DNA from: an uncultured Faecalibacterium sp. | GTDB lineage: Bacteria > Bacillota > Clostridia > Oscillospirales > Ruminococcaceae | Assembly (NCBI GenBank): GCA_934501115.1 | Contig: CAKSTO010000020.1 | Coordinates: forward strand, 1 to 37,852 | Length of the DNA stretch: 37,852 bases | Direction of reading: 5' to 3' | Made by a program: the position numbers and the translations under genes | Shown here: positions 7,303 to 15,357 of the stretch, in pieces | Numbering within the stretch: the stretch's first letter is position 1 | Layout of the letters: each line of letters opens with the position of its first letter | Notes under the pieces: model-generated | What the model was told of the DNA's origin: nothing | The model's database searches: none | Seen by the model: only the letters and a program-made list of their open reading frames with translations

Positions 7303-8895
7303 TCAACGGGCAACGGTGTACTTGTGCAGCGTCTTGCGCACCGCACCGTTACCGGCAAACAGCTCCTTGGCCATGGACTCGATCTTCTCGCCCAGACCAA
7401 CGGCATACAGATCCACGCCGAACACGTCAACACGGCTGTACAGCTTCTTCAGGCAGCTGAAGTCCTGCTCGCCTTCCTTGACCTCCAGCGGAGCAACGAT
7501 GGCCTGCAGTTCAGCCAGCAGCGGATCGGTGGAAGGCTCAAAGGCCTGACCATTGTCATCGATGCCCTTCAGGTAGCGGGCATAGCCTGCCAGCACCAGC
7601 GGGATCAGGATCAGGTTGCCCTTGTCCAGACCGCGTGCCTCGTAAGCCTTGATGGTCTCGCCGAAGCGAATGGCCAGCTTCTGGGAGGTATCGGTCGCGA
7701 TACGCTGGGGAGCGTCGGGCATAAAGGGGTTGGGCAGACGGCGGTTGATGACAGCGCCGATAAACTCATAGGGGTTCAGCACACCGGGGTCAACGACCAC
7801 AGGCATCGCCTCGATGTAGCCGATCTTCTGGATGAAGGAACGCAGATCCTCGTCTGCCATCTCGGCAGAGATGAGGGTGTAGCCCAGCATGCAGCCATAG
7901 ATGGACATGGCAGTGTGCAACGGGTTCAGGCAGGTGCAGACCTTCATCTTCTCGATCTTGTCAACGGTTTCGCGGTCGCAGTACAGCACACCGCCCAGCT
8001 CCAGCGGAGGACGGCCGTTGGTATAGTGATCCTCGATGCACAGGTACTGGGTCTCCTCAGCATTGACGAAGGGTGCGGTGAAGGTGTGCTTCTCGGTCAC
8101 GATGGTATAGTTGTCCTCAAAGCCATCCTTGGCCAGCATCTCCTGCACCTTCGCGTCGGGGCGCGGGGTGATCTTGTCGATCATGCTCCAGGGGAAAGTG
8201 ACCTTGGTCTCATCCTGCACATAAGCAAGGAACTCAGCGGGCACCAGACCCTGCTCCGCCCACTTTGCGGCGTAGGCGTGGACAGCGCTCTTGACCTTAT
8301 CGCCGTTGTGAGAGCAGTTATCCATGCTCTGCACGGTCAGAGGCAGTGCGCCGGCCTTGAAACGCTCATACAGCAGAGCGGTGACCTTGCCCATAGCCAG
8401 CACGGGGGTCAGGCCGCGCTCCAGATCCGCAGGAGCAACGCCGTAGCCCTTCTCCGTGATGGTGAAGGAGATCATCTGCAGGCTGGGGTTCTGGAAGATC
8501 TCCACCAGACGTGCCCAGTCGGCGCCGAAGGAGTAGTCAGCCTTCAGGCTCTCGGTAACGGAGGCGATGACCTTCTTCTCGATCTCGCCGGTGGACTTCA
8601 GGCAGACCAGCAGGCTCAGATTATCGTAGGGCTGGTAAGCCTTGTCAATGATCTCGTAGTCAAAGCTCTCGGCCACGATAACGCCGCGGTCGTACTTGCC
8701 GCTGTTCAGTGCGTCGTTCAGGACAGCAGCCGGGAACGCACGGAAGATATTGCCTGCGCCGAAATGCACCCAAGTCGGCTCGGCATGGGTCTTGGCCTTG
8801 ACGGCCTCGATGTCGAATTTGGGCAGCTCGTAGCCCTTCTCTGCCCACTCGGCAGACAGATTGCCGTTTTTGATCTCAGACAGCTTCATATTCAT
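7303..8895 (-). CDS. uxuB: Fructuronate reductase (mannitol dehydrogenase family)
   Basis: The 530-residue protein belongs to the long-chain mannitol dehydrogenase family and most likely reduces D-fructuronate to D-mannonate with NADH, a cytoplasmic step in glucuronate breakdown. The N-terminal nucleotide-binding part has WVHFGAGNIFRAF. The catalytic domain has SMDNCSHNGDK, where the lysine and asparagines are typical of the family, and later CLNPLHTAMSIYG. Its ATG shares one base with the uxuA stop (TGATG), so the two are coupled; an ATG two codons on is an alternative start. The mannonate dehydratase next to it favours fructuronate over tagaturonate or mannitol as substrate. Confidence 0.92.
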   Translation of the reverse strand: MNMKLSEIKNGNLSAEWAEKGYELPKFDIEAVKAKTHAEPTWVHFGAGNIFRAFPAAVLNDALNSGKYDRGVIVAESFDYEIIDKAYQPYDNLSLLVCLKSTGEIEKKVIASVTESLKADYSFGADWARLVEIFQNPSLQMISFTITEKGYGVAPADLERGLTPVLAMGKVTALLYERFKAGALPLTVQSMDNCSHNGDKVKSAVHAYAAKWAEQGLVPAEFLAYVQDETKVTFPWSMIDKITPRPDAKVQEMLAKDGFEDNYTIVTEKHTFTAPFVNAEETQYLCIEDHYTNGRPPLELGGVLYCDRETVDKIEKMKVCTCLNPLHTAMSIYGCMLGYTLISAEMADEDLRSFIQKIGYIEAMPVVVDPGVLNPYEFIGAVINRRLPNPFMPDAPQRIATDTSQKLAIRFGETIKAYEARGLDKGNLILIPLVLAGYARYLKGIDDNGQAFEPSTDPLLAELQAIVAPLEVKEGEQDFSCLKKLYSRVDVFGVDLYAVGLGEKIESMAKELFAGNGAVRKTLHKYTVAR

Positions 8896-9995
8896 CAGCC
8901 CTTCTTTTTCTCTTCATCCAGACGATCCAGCAGATCCCAGACACCCAGCATATACTGGACGCCCAGAGCGCGGTCATACTTACCATAACCGGGACGGCAG
9001 TTGCCGGGGCCTTCCTCCCACAGCTGACGGCCGTGGTCGGGACGGATGTAGCCCTCATAGCCGCAGTCATGGTAGGCACGCAGCACCTCGATGATACCGG
9101 TCTCGCCGCAGCAGTCGCGGTGAGCAGCCTCGGAGAAGTCGCCGTTGGGGAAGTGGTGGATGTTGCGGATATGGCCAAAGGCAATGCGGTCACAGTGCTT
9201 GCGCACGATCTCGGCACAGTTGTTGTTGGGGTTTGCGTTCAGGCTGCCGGTGCACAGGGTCAGGCAGTTGTACGGATCGTCCACCATCTTCAGGAAGCGG
9301 TCGATGCTCTCAGCATCCACCAGCAGACGGGGCAGACCGAAAATATCCCAAGGGGGATCGTCCTGATGGATCGCCATCTTGATGTCGCACTCGTGGCAGG
9401 TGGGCATGATGGCTTCAAGGAAGTACTTCAGGTTCTCCCAGAGCTTTTCCTTGGTGACAGGGGCATAGGCCTTGAACAGCTCGTCCAGCTTTGCCATGCG
9501 CTCCGGCTCCCAGCCGGGGAAGGTCATGTTATACTTTTCAGTGAAGGACATGATGTACTCGGCCATAGCCTTGTAGTCGCCCTTGATCTTGGCCTTTTCG
9601 TAGAACAACGCGGTAGAGCCGTCGCCCACAGGGTGGAACAGATCGGTGCGAGTCCAGTCGAAAATGGGCATGAAGTTGTAGCAAATGACCTTGACGCCGA
9701 ACTTGGACAGGTTGCGGATGCACTGCTTGTAGTTCTCGATATACTGATCGCGGGTAGGCAGGCCGATCTTGATGTCGTCATGGACATTGACCGACTCGAC
9801 CACGTCCATATCGAAGCCGTAGGCATGGATCTGGTCAGCGACCTTCTGGATCTCGTCGACTTCCCAGATCTCGCCGGGCATCTTGTCATGCAGCGCCCAG
9901 ACGATGCTGGTCACTCCGGGGATCTGCTTGATGTCGCTCAGGGTGACAGGGTCATTGCCCTCGCCGTACCAGCGCCAACCCATTTTCATAGGCAT
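8895..9995 (-). CDS. uxuA: Mannonate dehydratase
   Basis: The 366-residue enzyme converts D-mannonate to 2-keto-3-deoxygluconate, the step after UxuB. The TIM-barrel metal site is marked by CHECDIKMAIHQDDPPWD, by FGHIRNIH and by the C-terminal YIRPDHGRQLWEE, all typical of UxuA. The ATG at 9995 is chosen because AGGAGG lies 7-8 bases upstream; the frame is open further to 10034 but has no ribosome site there. It is the first gene of a two-gene operon with a strong promoter. Neither the isomerase UxaC nor the keto-deoxygluconate kinase and aldolase is in this window. Confidence 0.95.
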   Translation of the reverse strand: MPMKMGWRWYGEGNDPVTLSDIKQIPGVTSIVWALHDKMPGEIWEVDEIQKVADQIHAYGFDMDVVESVNVHDDIKIGLPTRDQYIENYKQCIRNLSKFGVKVICYNFMPIFDWTRTDLFHPVGDGSTALFYEKAKIKGDYKAMAEYIMSFTEKYNMTFPGWEPERMAKLDELFKAYAPVTKEKLWENLKYFLEAIMPTCHECDIKMAIHQDDPPWDIFGLPRLLVDAESIDRFLKMVDDPYNCLTLCTGSLNANPNNNCAEIVRKHCDRIAFGHIRNIHHFPNGDFSEAAHRDCCGETGIIEVLRAYHDCGYEGYIRPDHGRQLWEEGPGNCRPGYGKYDRALGVQYMLGVWDLLDRLDEEKKKG

Positions 9996-10069
9996 AGAAA
10001 GTCCTCCTGTTATTCTCTTATAGCTGCTTTGCATCTGTGCGCAGCCGTGTGCCGCGCTCTTATGCTTAT

Positions 10070-10098
10070 ATTCTAGTATATCAGTGTCTTTTTTTCAA
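10070..10098 (-). promoter_or_regulatory. uxuAB promoter
   Basis: Minus-strand TTGAAA (10098-10093), exactly 17 bp, then TAGAAT (10075-10070), 75 bp upstream of the uxuA start. Confidence 0.7.
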
Positions 10099-10129
10099 TG
10101 GACGCATTGCCGAATTTGCGTGCCGATTC

Positions 10130-10146
10130 TTGTATACTTTATACAA
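10130..10146. promoter_or_regulatory. Palindrome upstream of the uxuAB promoter (candidate operator)
   Basis: TTGTATA-CTT-TATACAA is a perfect 7-bp inverted repeat 32 bp upstream of the uxuAB -35. GTATAC-type half-sites are common for GntR-family regulators, which often control hexuronate genes. The regulator is not encoded in this window, so the pairing is inference. Confidence 0.4.
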
Positions 10147-10301
10147 AAAGACGGAAAAAGAGGTTATTCTTTGCCAAAATCACGGAAAGACAGACTTTTC
10201 AGGTTTTGACTCCGACCAGACGCAGCCTGTCTTCTCGCCTCGTATCGCAGCCCGTCTGAGGATGAAGCGGGCGTTTGGAATGGAATAGCAAAGAGAACTA
10301 A

Positions 10302-10430
10302 TATACTGAAAGAATGCAAGTAAAGCCTCTGCTTTGCCCTTATAACAAGAAAGCATTCTCGTTCGCATACAAAAATCTCCCGTACTTACTGGGCACTACA
10401 CCCATCAATACAGGAGATTTATCTTTTTTC
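10302..10430 (+). ncRNA. Candidate small structured RNA
   Basis: In a 468-bp gene-free stretch (9996-10463) a -10-like TATACT (10302-10307) precedes AGAATGC (10311-10317), which pairs with GCATTCT (10353-10359) around an inner AAAGC/GCTTT hairpin. A terminator hairpin with T6 ends the unit at about 10430. No good -35 is visible and no open frame with a ribosome site is present. The rest of the stretch (10147-10300) shows no gene or clear structure. Confidence 0.3.
10371..10430. terminator. Two-way terminator downstream of the lipid kinase gene
   Basis: A 12-bp stem (10373-10384 with 10409-10420; paired perfectly on the minus strand if one G-U pair is counted, one mismatch on the plus strand) encloses a smaller TGGG/CCCA hairpin. 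T-runs lie on both sides (TTTTT on the minus strand, TTTTTT at 10424-10429 on the plus strand). It would end the lipid kinase transcript from the right and any small RNA from the left. Confidence 0.75.
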
Positions 10431-10463
10431 GTTCTACAGCCGTCGCTTCTTTGTTCTTCCGGC

Positions 10464-11453
10464 TCAGTCCGCACTCTCTGCCTGTCTTTGTGCTGCAAAG
10501 CGCTCGAAGGCAGGCTTTGGCAGCAGAATACGGCCTGCCAGCGGCTGGATCTGCACGGTCACCTGCTCGCACGGCACGCACTCGCCATCGGCCGTTGCCA
10601 CGATCGGCCCGCGGCCATCGGCGGCACGGAGTGTCACCTGCTTTGCCCGGCGGTAGATGAAGTACGGCTGCGCCGTATCGACGAGCCGGCCATTCTGAAA
10701 GTGCCTTCCGCTCTTGTACATTCCAAGCAGCTTTGCGATGGTCAAACGGCTCACCTTGCGGATGATATACACGTCCAGCCAGCCGTCATCCGGCTGCGCT
10801 TCGGGTGCGGCGCAGAAGCCGCCGCCGTAGGTGCGGCCATTGCAGACAGCGCACATCAGGCACTCAACATCCAGCGTTTCACCGTCGATGCTGTACTCCA
10901 CCCTGCGTCCGATGTGCCCACACAGCTGCTCTGCGATGGAGAGCACATAGGCCATTTCACCGCCGCACAGCGGGAGCCTCCGGAACTTCGGGATGCCATA
11001 GGCCACCTGTGCATCCAGTCCTGCAGCGCAGATGGTCGCCGACAGGCCGAGGCTGGTCTGCATCAGGTCAATGACAGCTGTGCCGCCGGCCAGTTGCGCG
11101 TCCAGATCCAGAAATTCATCTTTTGTTCCGAAGGTGCGCAGAAAATCATTACCACTGCCAAAAGGCAGACAGCCTACGGCGGCATTCTCAAAGCCACGGG
11201 CTCCGGTCAGTGCTTCATTGAAGGTGCCATCGCCGCCTGCTGTAAAAATACGCAAGCTCTCGCCTGTCTGCTGTGCTCTCACCGCGGCCGCGTATGCCAG
11301 CTCCCGGGCATGTCCGGCATGGGTCGTGGCCTGAATGGTGTAATCATGGCGGGAAAGCCCCGCCCGCGCCGCAGCCGCATCGATCTGCAAAGGCAGCGTA
11401 CGGGTGCAGTCGGTCTTTCCGGCAGCGGGGTTCAAGATAAATAAAGTGTGCAT
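10464..11453 (-). CDS. Diacylglycerol/lipid kinase family protein (DgkB/YegS-like)
   Basis: The 329-residue protein has the diacylglycerol kinase catalytic domain in its N-terminal half: NPAAGK at residues 8-13, the nucleotide-binding GGDGTFNEAL and PFGSGNDFLRTFG. The C-terminal half is the beta-rich domain found in YegS/DgkB proteins, with GRTYGGGF and DGWLDVYIIRK. It likely phosphorylates a membrane lipid such as diacylglycerol for phospholipid recycling on the inner face of the membrane. The ATG at 11453 follows AGGAGGAC, and a promoter lies at 11481-11508. The family is clear; the exact lipid substrate is not. Confidence 0.88.
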   Translation of the reverse strand: MHTLFILNPAAGKTDCTRTLPLQIDAAAARAGLSRHDYTIQATTHAGHARELAYAAAVRAQQTGESLRIFTAGGDGTFNEALTGARGFENAAVGCLPFGSGNDFLRTFGTKDEFLDLDAQLAGGTAVIDLMQTSLGLSATICAAGLDAQVAYGIPKFRRLPLCGGEMAYVLSIAEQLCGHIGRRVEYSIDGETLDVECLMCAVCNGRTYGGGFCAAPEAQPDDGWLDVYIIRKVSRLTIAKLLGMYKSGRHFQNGRLVDTAQPYFIYRRAKQVTLRAADGRGPIVATADGECVPCEQVTVQIQPLAGRILLPKPAFERFAAQRQAESAD

Positions 11454-11480
11454 GACGTCCTCCTGCTATCTATTGCTTCT

Positions 11481-11508
11481 ATGATAGCAGAAAAACGTCC
11501 GGTTGCAA
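11481..11508 (-). promoter_or_regulatory. Probable promoter of the lipid kinase gene
   Basis: Minus-strand TTGCAA (11508-11503), 16-bp spacer and TATCAT (11486-11481), 28 bp before the start codon. Confidence 0.55.
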
Positions 11509-11543
11509 AGAGGAAAAGTTCTGAGACCGTTCGGCAAAAGGCA

Positions 11544-13844
11544 TTACATCGTTGCCGTTTCATCCTCCCGCAGAACGACCGTGCCGTCGGCGGTGCAGTC
11601 TGCCGTCCAATGCTGCCCCGCGCAGGCAGTGCCGGAAGCGATCCGGTCAGCCAGTGCCTGTTCCACCGCACGATCCACCTGACGGCGCAGCTCCCGCGCC
11701 CCATAGGCAGAGTGTGCCTTTGCCGCCAGCGCCCGCCCCACCTGCGGCGTATGATGCAGCTGATAACCGCTGCGGGCAGCGCGTTCTTCCAGCTGGCAGA
11801 GCATCTTTTCCGTGATCGCGCACAGGCTGTCTTCCGCCAGCGGGCGAAACACGATCATCTCGTCCAGACGTCCCACCAGCTCCGGGCGAAACCACTTTTT
11901 TGCTTCCTCGACGGCCTGCGCCGACTGCTTTTCAAACAGCGCCTCGCTGCCGGACGCAAACCCCAGCGGAGCTGCCTGACCGGCCAGAAAACGCGCTCCG
12001 AGGTTGGATGTCAGAAGCACGATCGTATTGCGAAAATCCGCCTTGCGCCCCATCGAGTCTGTGAGCTGCCCATCCTCCAGGATCTGCAGCAGAATGTTCT
12101 GGATATCCGGGTGTGCCTTTTCGATCTCATCAAACAGTACCACGCTGTAGGGGCGGCGGCGCACTGCTTCTGTCAGCTGTCCGCCTTCATCATGCCCCAG
12201 ATAACCCGGCGGCGCACCCAGCAGCCGGGCGGCGGTGTGCTGCTCCTGATACTCGGACATATCGAACTTGAGCAGAGCTTTCTCGCTGCCAAACCAGCTC
12301 ACCGCCAGCGCCCGGGCAAGAGCCGTTTTTCCAACGCCGGTTGGACCAAGAAACAGCATGGCTCCGATGGGTCTGTCCGGCTCACCCAGACCTGTGCGGC
12401 TGCGTCGGATCGCTCCCGCCACAGCAGCGACCGCGCGCTTCTGCCCTACGATCTCATGATTCAGGCGCTCCTCCAGCCTGTCCAGCCGCTCCCGTTCCTG
12501 CTCTCCTACCCGCTCGGCGGGCACACCGCTGGTCTGCGCCACCACCCGGGCAACGTCTTCCTGCGTAAGCACCGGCCGGGATTGCTTGTCCCGCTCTGCG
12601 CGGATGCATGCCGCCGCGCAGGCCTCGTCTACAAGGTCGATGGCCTTGTCCGGCAGAAAGCGGCCGGGCAGGTATCGTACCGACAGTTCTACTGCTGCCT
12701 GCAGTGTCTCGGGCGGCAGCCTGACATTGTGATAGCGTTCATAGCGGGGAGCAAGGCCTTTCAGGATCTGCACCGCCTGCACCGGTGTGGGTTCTTCCAC
12801 CTGCACCCTGCCAAAGCGGCGCTCCAGCGCTGCATCCTTCTGGATGCGGGTGCGGAATTCCTCGTTGGTGGTAGCACCGATCAGCTGGATCTCACCCCGG
12901 GCAAGCACCGGCTTCAGGATGCTGGCCGCGTCAATGGCGCCCTCTGCTGCACCCGCCCCCACGATGGTGTGGAACTCATCCACAAACAGGATGGAGCTGT
13001 CGTCCCGCACCAGTTCTTCCAGCAGATTCTTGAACCTCTCCTCGAAGTCGCCCCGATACTTCGTGCCTGCCACAAGGCTTGCCATATCCAACGCCAGCAG
13101 CCGACGGTTTTTCAGCGCACGGGGCACCTGATCTGCGGCGATGCGCTGAGCAAGCCCCTCAGCCAGTGCCGTTTTGCCCACGCCCGGTTCTCCCACAAGG
13201 CAGGGGTTGTTTTTCTGGCGGCGGCAGAGGATCTCCACCATGCGGTCAAGCTCTGCTTCGCGGCAAAACACCGGATCCAGCCCCTGTTCTGCGGCACGAC
13301 GGGTCAGGTCGCGGCAGTATTTATCGCTGGCACGGCTGCCCCGGGGCGTACTGGCAGAAGCGCGCGTCTGATATGGCAGAACAAACTGTCCTGAAAGCTG
13401 TCGGCACTCCCGCACAGCTTCGGCAAGCTGCAGCCCCATGGCAGACAACAGCAGCCCGGCTGTACAGCCATCGTCTTCCAGCATCGCGCAGAGCAGATGC
13501 TCCGGCTCGGCGCGGGTCATGTGGGCATTCTGTGCCCCGATGAGAGCATAGTCCATGGTGCGCCTGAGATCCGGTGCAAAAGCATTGCGATCCAGATGCC
13601 GTGCCGGTGTGCGCCGGGTCTCTGCCAGCTGACGCCGCACATCCGGCTCACAGATCTGTCTGCTGGTCAGGAATCGTGCTGCCGCACCGTGATCCCGCTG
13701 CAGGATCACCAGCAGCAGATGACCGGTATCCGCCTGTTCGCAGCCCAGATCCCCTGCCAGCTCTACTGCACCTCGCAGCAGCTGATCCGACGCATGGGAA
13801 AACCCCTTGTAGCCGCCGAAGCCCATTTTCTCCCAGATACTCAT
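11544..13844 (-). CDS. Clp protease ATP-binding subunit, ClpA/ClpC type without middle domain
   Basis: The 766-residue protein is a two-ring AAA+ unfoldase that feeds substrates to ClpP. It has an N-terminal Clp repeat domain (about 1-140), a first ATPase with GEPGVGKT (218-225) and ILFVDEF (285-291), and a second with GPTGVGKT (500-507) and VVLFDEIEKAH (568-578). LGF at 627-629 fits the ClpP-docking loop. The segment between the two rings is short: only about 20 residues separate the end of the first ring from the TQEDVARVVAQTSGVP strand. The coiled-coil middle domain of ClpC is therefore absent, as in ClpA. The start at 13844 has AAGGAGC upstream; a frame open to 13871 is not supported. No McsA/McsB or CtsR gene is nearby. 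Confidence 0.92.
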   Translation of the reverse strand: MSIWEKMGFGGYKGFSHASDQLLRGAVELAGDLGCEQADTGHLLLVILQRDHGAAARFLTSRQICEPDVRRQLAETRRTPARHLDRNAFAPDLRRTMDYALIGAQNAHMTRAEPEHLLCAMLEDDGCTAGLLLSAMGLQLAEAVRECRQLSGQFVLPYQTRASASTPRGSRASDKYCRDLTRRAAEQGLDPVFCREAELDRMVEILCRRQKNNPCLVGEPGVGKTALAEGLAQRIAADQVPRALKNRRLLALDMASLVAGTKYRGDFEERFKNLLEELVRDDSSILFVDEFHTIVGAGAAEGAIDAASILKPVLARGEIQLIGATTNEEFRTRIQKDAALERRFGRVQVEEPTPVQAVQILKGLAPRYERYHNVRLPPETLQAAVELSVRYLPGRFLPDKAIDLVDEACAAACIRAERDKQSRPVLTQEDVARVVAQTSGVPAERVGEQERERLDRLEERLNHEIVGQKRAVAAVAGAIRRSRTGLGEPDRPIGAMLFLGPTGVGKTALARALAVSWFGSEKALLKFDMSEYQEQHTAARLLGAPPGYLGHDEGGQLTEAVRRRPYSVVLFDEIEKAHPDIQNILLQILEDGQLTDSMGRKADFRNTIVLLTSNLGARFLAGQAAPLGFASGSEALFEKQSAQAVEEAKKWFRPELVGRLDEMIVFRPLAEDSLCAITEKMLCQLEERAARSGYQLHHTPQVGRALAAKAHSAYGARELRRQVDRAVEQALADRIASGTACAGQHWTADCTADGTVVLREDETATM

Positions 13845-13881
13845 TTTGCCTGCTCCTTGCTGAAAAATCACTTGTACAGGA

Positions 13882-13910
13882 AGTATAGTCCTGAAGGGGA
13901 GAAAAAAATC
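13882..13910 (-). promoter_or_regulatory. Possible promoter of the Clp gene
   Basis: A perfect-looking minus-strand -10 TATACT (13887-13882) lies 38 bp before the start codon, but the -35 region is only a T-rich tract with no clear hexamer. No CtsR- or CIRCE-type repeat is visible. Confidence 0.35.
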
Positions 13911-13930
13911 AGTCGTTTGTGTCGGGATGG

Positions 13931-13964
13931 GAAAAAGAAAGAGGAGACGCCCACCGGCATCTCC
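13931..13964 (-). terminator. Terminator of the TSCPD-domain gene
   Basis: On the minus strand GGAGATGCC pairs with GGCGTCTCC (9 bp, one G-U) around GGTG, followed by TCTTTCTTTTT. It lies 17 bp after the stop. Confidence 0.85.
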
Positions 13965-13981
13965 CCTTTGTCGAACATGAT

Positions 13982-14245
13982 TCAGTCCATTTCTGCCAGA
14001 GCCTTTTTCAGGTTCTTTGCGATCTGATCCGGGCAGCTGGTATTGCGGAAGCCGCAGAGTGTGCCTTCCATGCGGTCGATCACATCCTCTGCTTTCATGC
14101 CCTTGACCAGACGGCAGATGCCCTTCAGATTGCCGTTACAGCCGCCGACGACCTCGATGGACTCGATGGTGTGGTCATCGTTCAGCACAAAATTGGTCTG
14201 CTTGGAGCAGGTGCCGCTGTTCGGAAAACGAAACTCTTTGCTCAT
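13982..14245 (-). CDS. TSCPD domain-containing protein (TIGR03905-like)
   Basis: The 87-residue protein matches a small family named for a TSCPD motif, seen here as RNTSCPDQIAKNLKKAL near the C-terminus. Four cysteines (in GTCSKQ, GGCNGN, GICRLV and LCGFRNTSC) suggest metal or redox chemistry. A similar domain occurs at the C-terminus of some vitamin B12-dependent ribonucleotide reductases, but this protein stands alone and its role is unknown. The start has AGAGGATG about 11 bases upstream. It has a strong promoter and its own terminator, so it is a one-gene unit. Confidence 0.88.
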   Translation of the reverse strand: MSKEFRFPNSGTCSKQTNFVLNDDHTIESIEVVGGCNGNLKGICRLVKGMKAEDVIDRMEGTLCGFRNTSCPDQIAKNLKKALAEMD

Positions 14246-14298
14246 ACTTTCAAATACATCCTCTCTTGCAGCGATCCTGACAAAAATCGTCTGCTTCT

Positions 14299-14326
14299 AT
14301 TATATTACAGCCCGCCGGAATGTCAA
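14299..14326 (-). promoter_or_regulatory. Promoter of the TSCPD-domain gene
   Basis: Minus-strand consensus TTGACA (14326-14321), 16-bp spacer and consensus TATAAT (14304-14299). It is the strongest housekeeping-type promoter in the window. Confidence 0.8.
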
Positions 14327-14336
14327 TGCAGTCTGT

Positions 14337-15194
14337 TCACACGTCTGTTCTGCGGCGCTTGACGGCCAGCTCCAGAATACGCGCCACCTGATCGTCTGCC
14401 GTGGTGCAGGTGCCCACCGGATGGGGCACCTTGTGGTTCGCGCCGTGAAAATCCGTGCCACCGGTTCGGATCAGGCCGTACTGCTCACACAGGGCTGCGC
14501 ACTCTGCCCTGTCCTCCGGACTGTTGCGGGGGTGATCCACCTCGATACCGTCAAGGATTCCCTCTTTGGCCAGCTGGCGTACCAGCGGCATACTTTTGTA
14601 CACCGTTGGATGTGCAAACACCAACACCGCACCCGCCGCCTTGGCCGTGGCGAGCACCTCCTGCACCGAAGGATACTTCACCTGATGCAGTACCACGCCG
14701 CGCGGCTCCCAGCCAAAAAGGTAACTGTACAGCCTGCCATATACAGCATCGCACAGACCCAGTTGATGCAGCGCTTCCATAATCCCGCTTTTGAACAGAA
14801 CACCGCTGTCTTTTGCATATTCCAGCGCCTGCTCCGTGCGGAACTGCGGATACAATGCCTCGATCTCCTTTGCACTTTGCAGACCGCACTCGTTGCGGCG
14901 CTGGCGCAGGATATCACAGTGCTCTTTCAGCTCCCTGCTGTCCGGATCCGGGTAATAGCACAGCAGATGCACCCGGTGGCGGTGCTCGTGGTCGTAGCCG
15001 GTCAGTTCGGTGGCCGGAATGAGCCGCACGCCGTCCTGCACAGGGTGCTCATAGCAGTAATTCACACTGAGCAATGTATCGTGATCGGAGATTGCCATAG
15101 TGTCCAGCCCCGCCCGCGCCGCCATGAGCGGCAGGCGGTGGATGGGCACCGAGCCATCAGAACAGGTCGAATGATTGTGAAGATCGCCGGGCAT
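14337..15194 (-). CDS. PHP-domain phosphoesterase (RNase AM/TrpH-like)
   Basis: The 285-residue protein has the metal-binding motifs of the PHP superfamily: DLHNHSTCSDG at residues 4-14, ISDHDT at about 35-40, VLVFAHPT in the middle and GGTDFHG near the C-terminus. In E. coli the related YciV/TrpH (RNase AM) hydrolyses 3',5'-bisphosphorylated nucleotides and short RNA 5' ends, so a nucleotide or RNA 5'-end phosphatase is the best guess. GGAGG lies 10 bases before the ATG. The 163 bp upstream holds two palindromes and no obvious promoter. The family call is sound; the substrate is inferred. Confidence 0.88.
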   Translation of the reverse strand: MPGDLHNHSTCSDGSVPIHRLPLMAARAGLDTMAISDHDTLLSVNYCYEHPVQDGVRLIPATELTGYDHEHRHRVHLLCYYPDPDSRELKEHCDILRQRRNECGLQSAKEIEALYPQFRTEQALEYAKDSGVLFKSGIMEALHQLGLCDAVYGRLYSYLFGWEPRGVVLHQVKYPSVQEVLATAKAAGAVLVFAHPTVYKSMPLVRQLAKEGILDGIEVDHPRNSPEDRAECAALCEQYGLIRTGGTDFHGANHKVPHPVGTCTTADDQVARILELAVKRRRTDV

Positions 15195-15217
15195 AGAAAT
15201 TGAACCTCCAAAGAAAA

Positions 15218-15352
15218 TCCTCTCAGCTCCCCCGAAGGGGAGTTTTTTCTTTTGCTAAATACTTTTTATCCGCAAAAGCCGCCGTGCGCCGTCTTGCTAA
15301 AAAGCTCTCCCTTTCGGGAGAGCTGGCATTGCGAAGCAATGACTGAAAGGGT
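15218..15352. repeat. Palindromic repeat pieces between hydratase and PHP genes
   Basis: Two GC-rich palindromes lie here: CTCCCC-CGAA-GGGGAG with T6 (15227-15248) and AGCTCTCCC-TTTC-GGGAGAGCT (15303-15324). The right edge, read on the minus strand, has the sequence TTCAGTCATTGCTTCGCAAT leading into GCCAGCTC. That matches the left edge of the repeat at 22835-23014, so this is a shorter member of the same family. Confidence 0.6.
15298..15324 (-). terminator. Terminator of the hydratase gene
   Basis: On the minus strand AGCTCTCCC-GAAA-GGGAGAGCT (9-bp perfect stem with a GAAA tetraloop) is followed by TTTT. It lies 34 bp after the hydratase stop and is part of the repeat. Confidence 0.85.
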
Positions 15353-15357
15353 TTATA

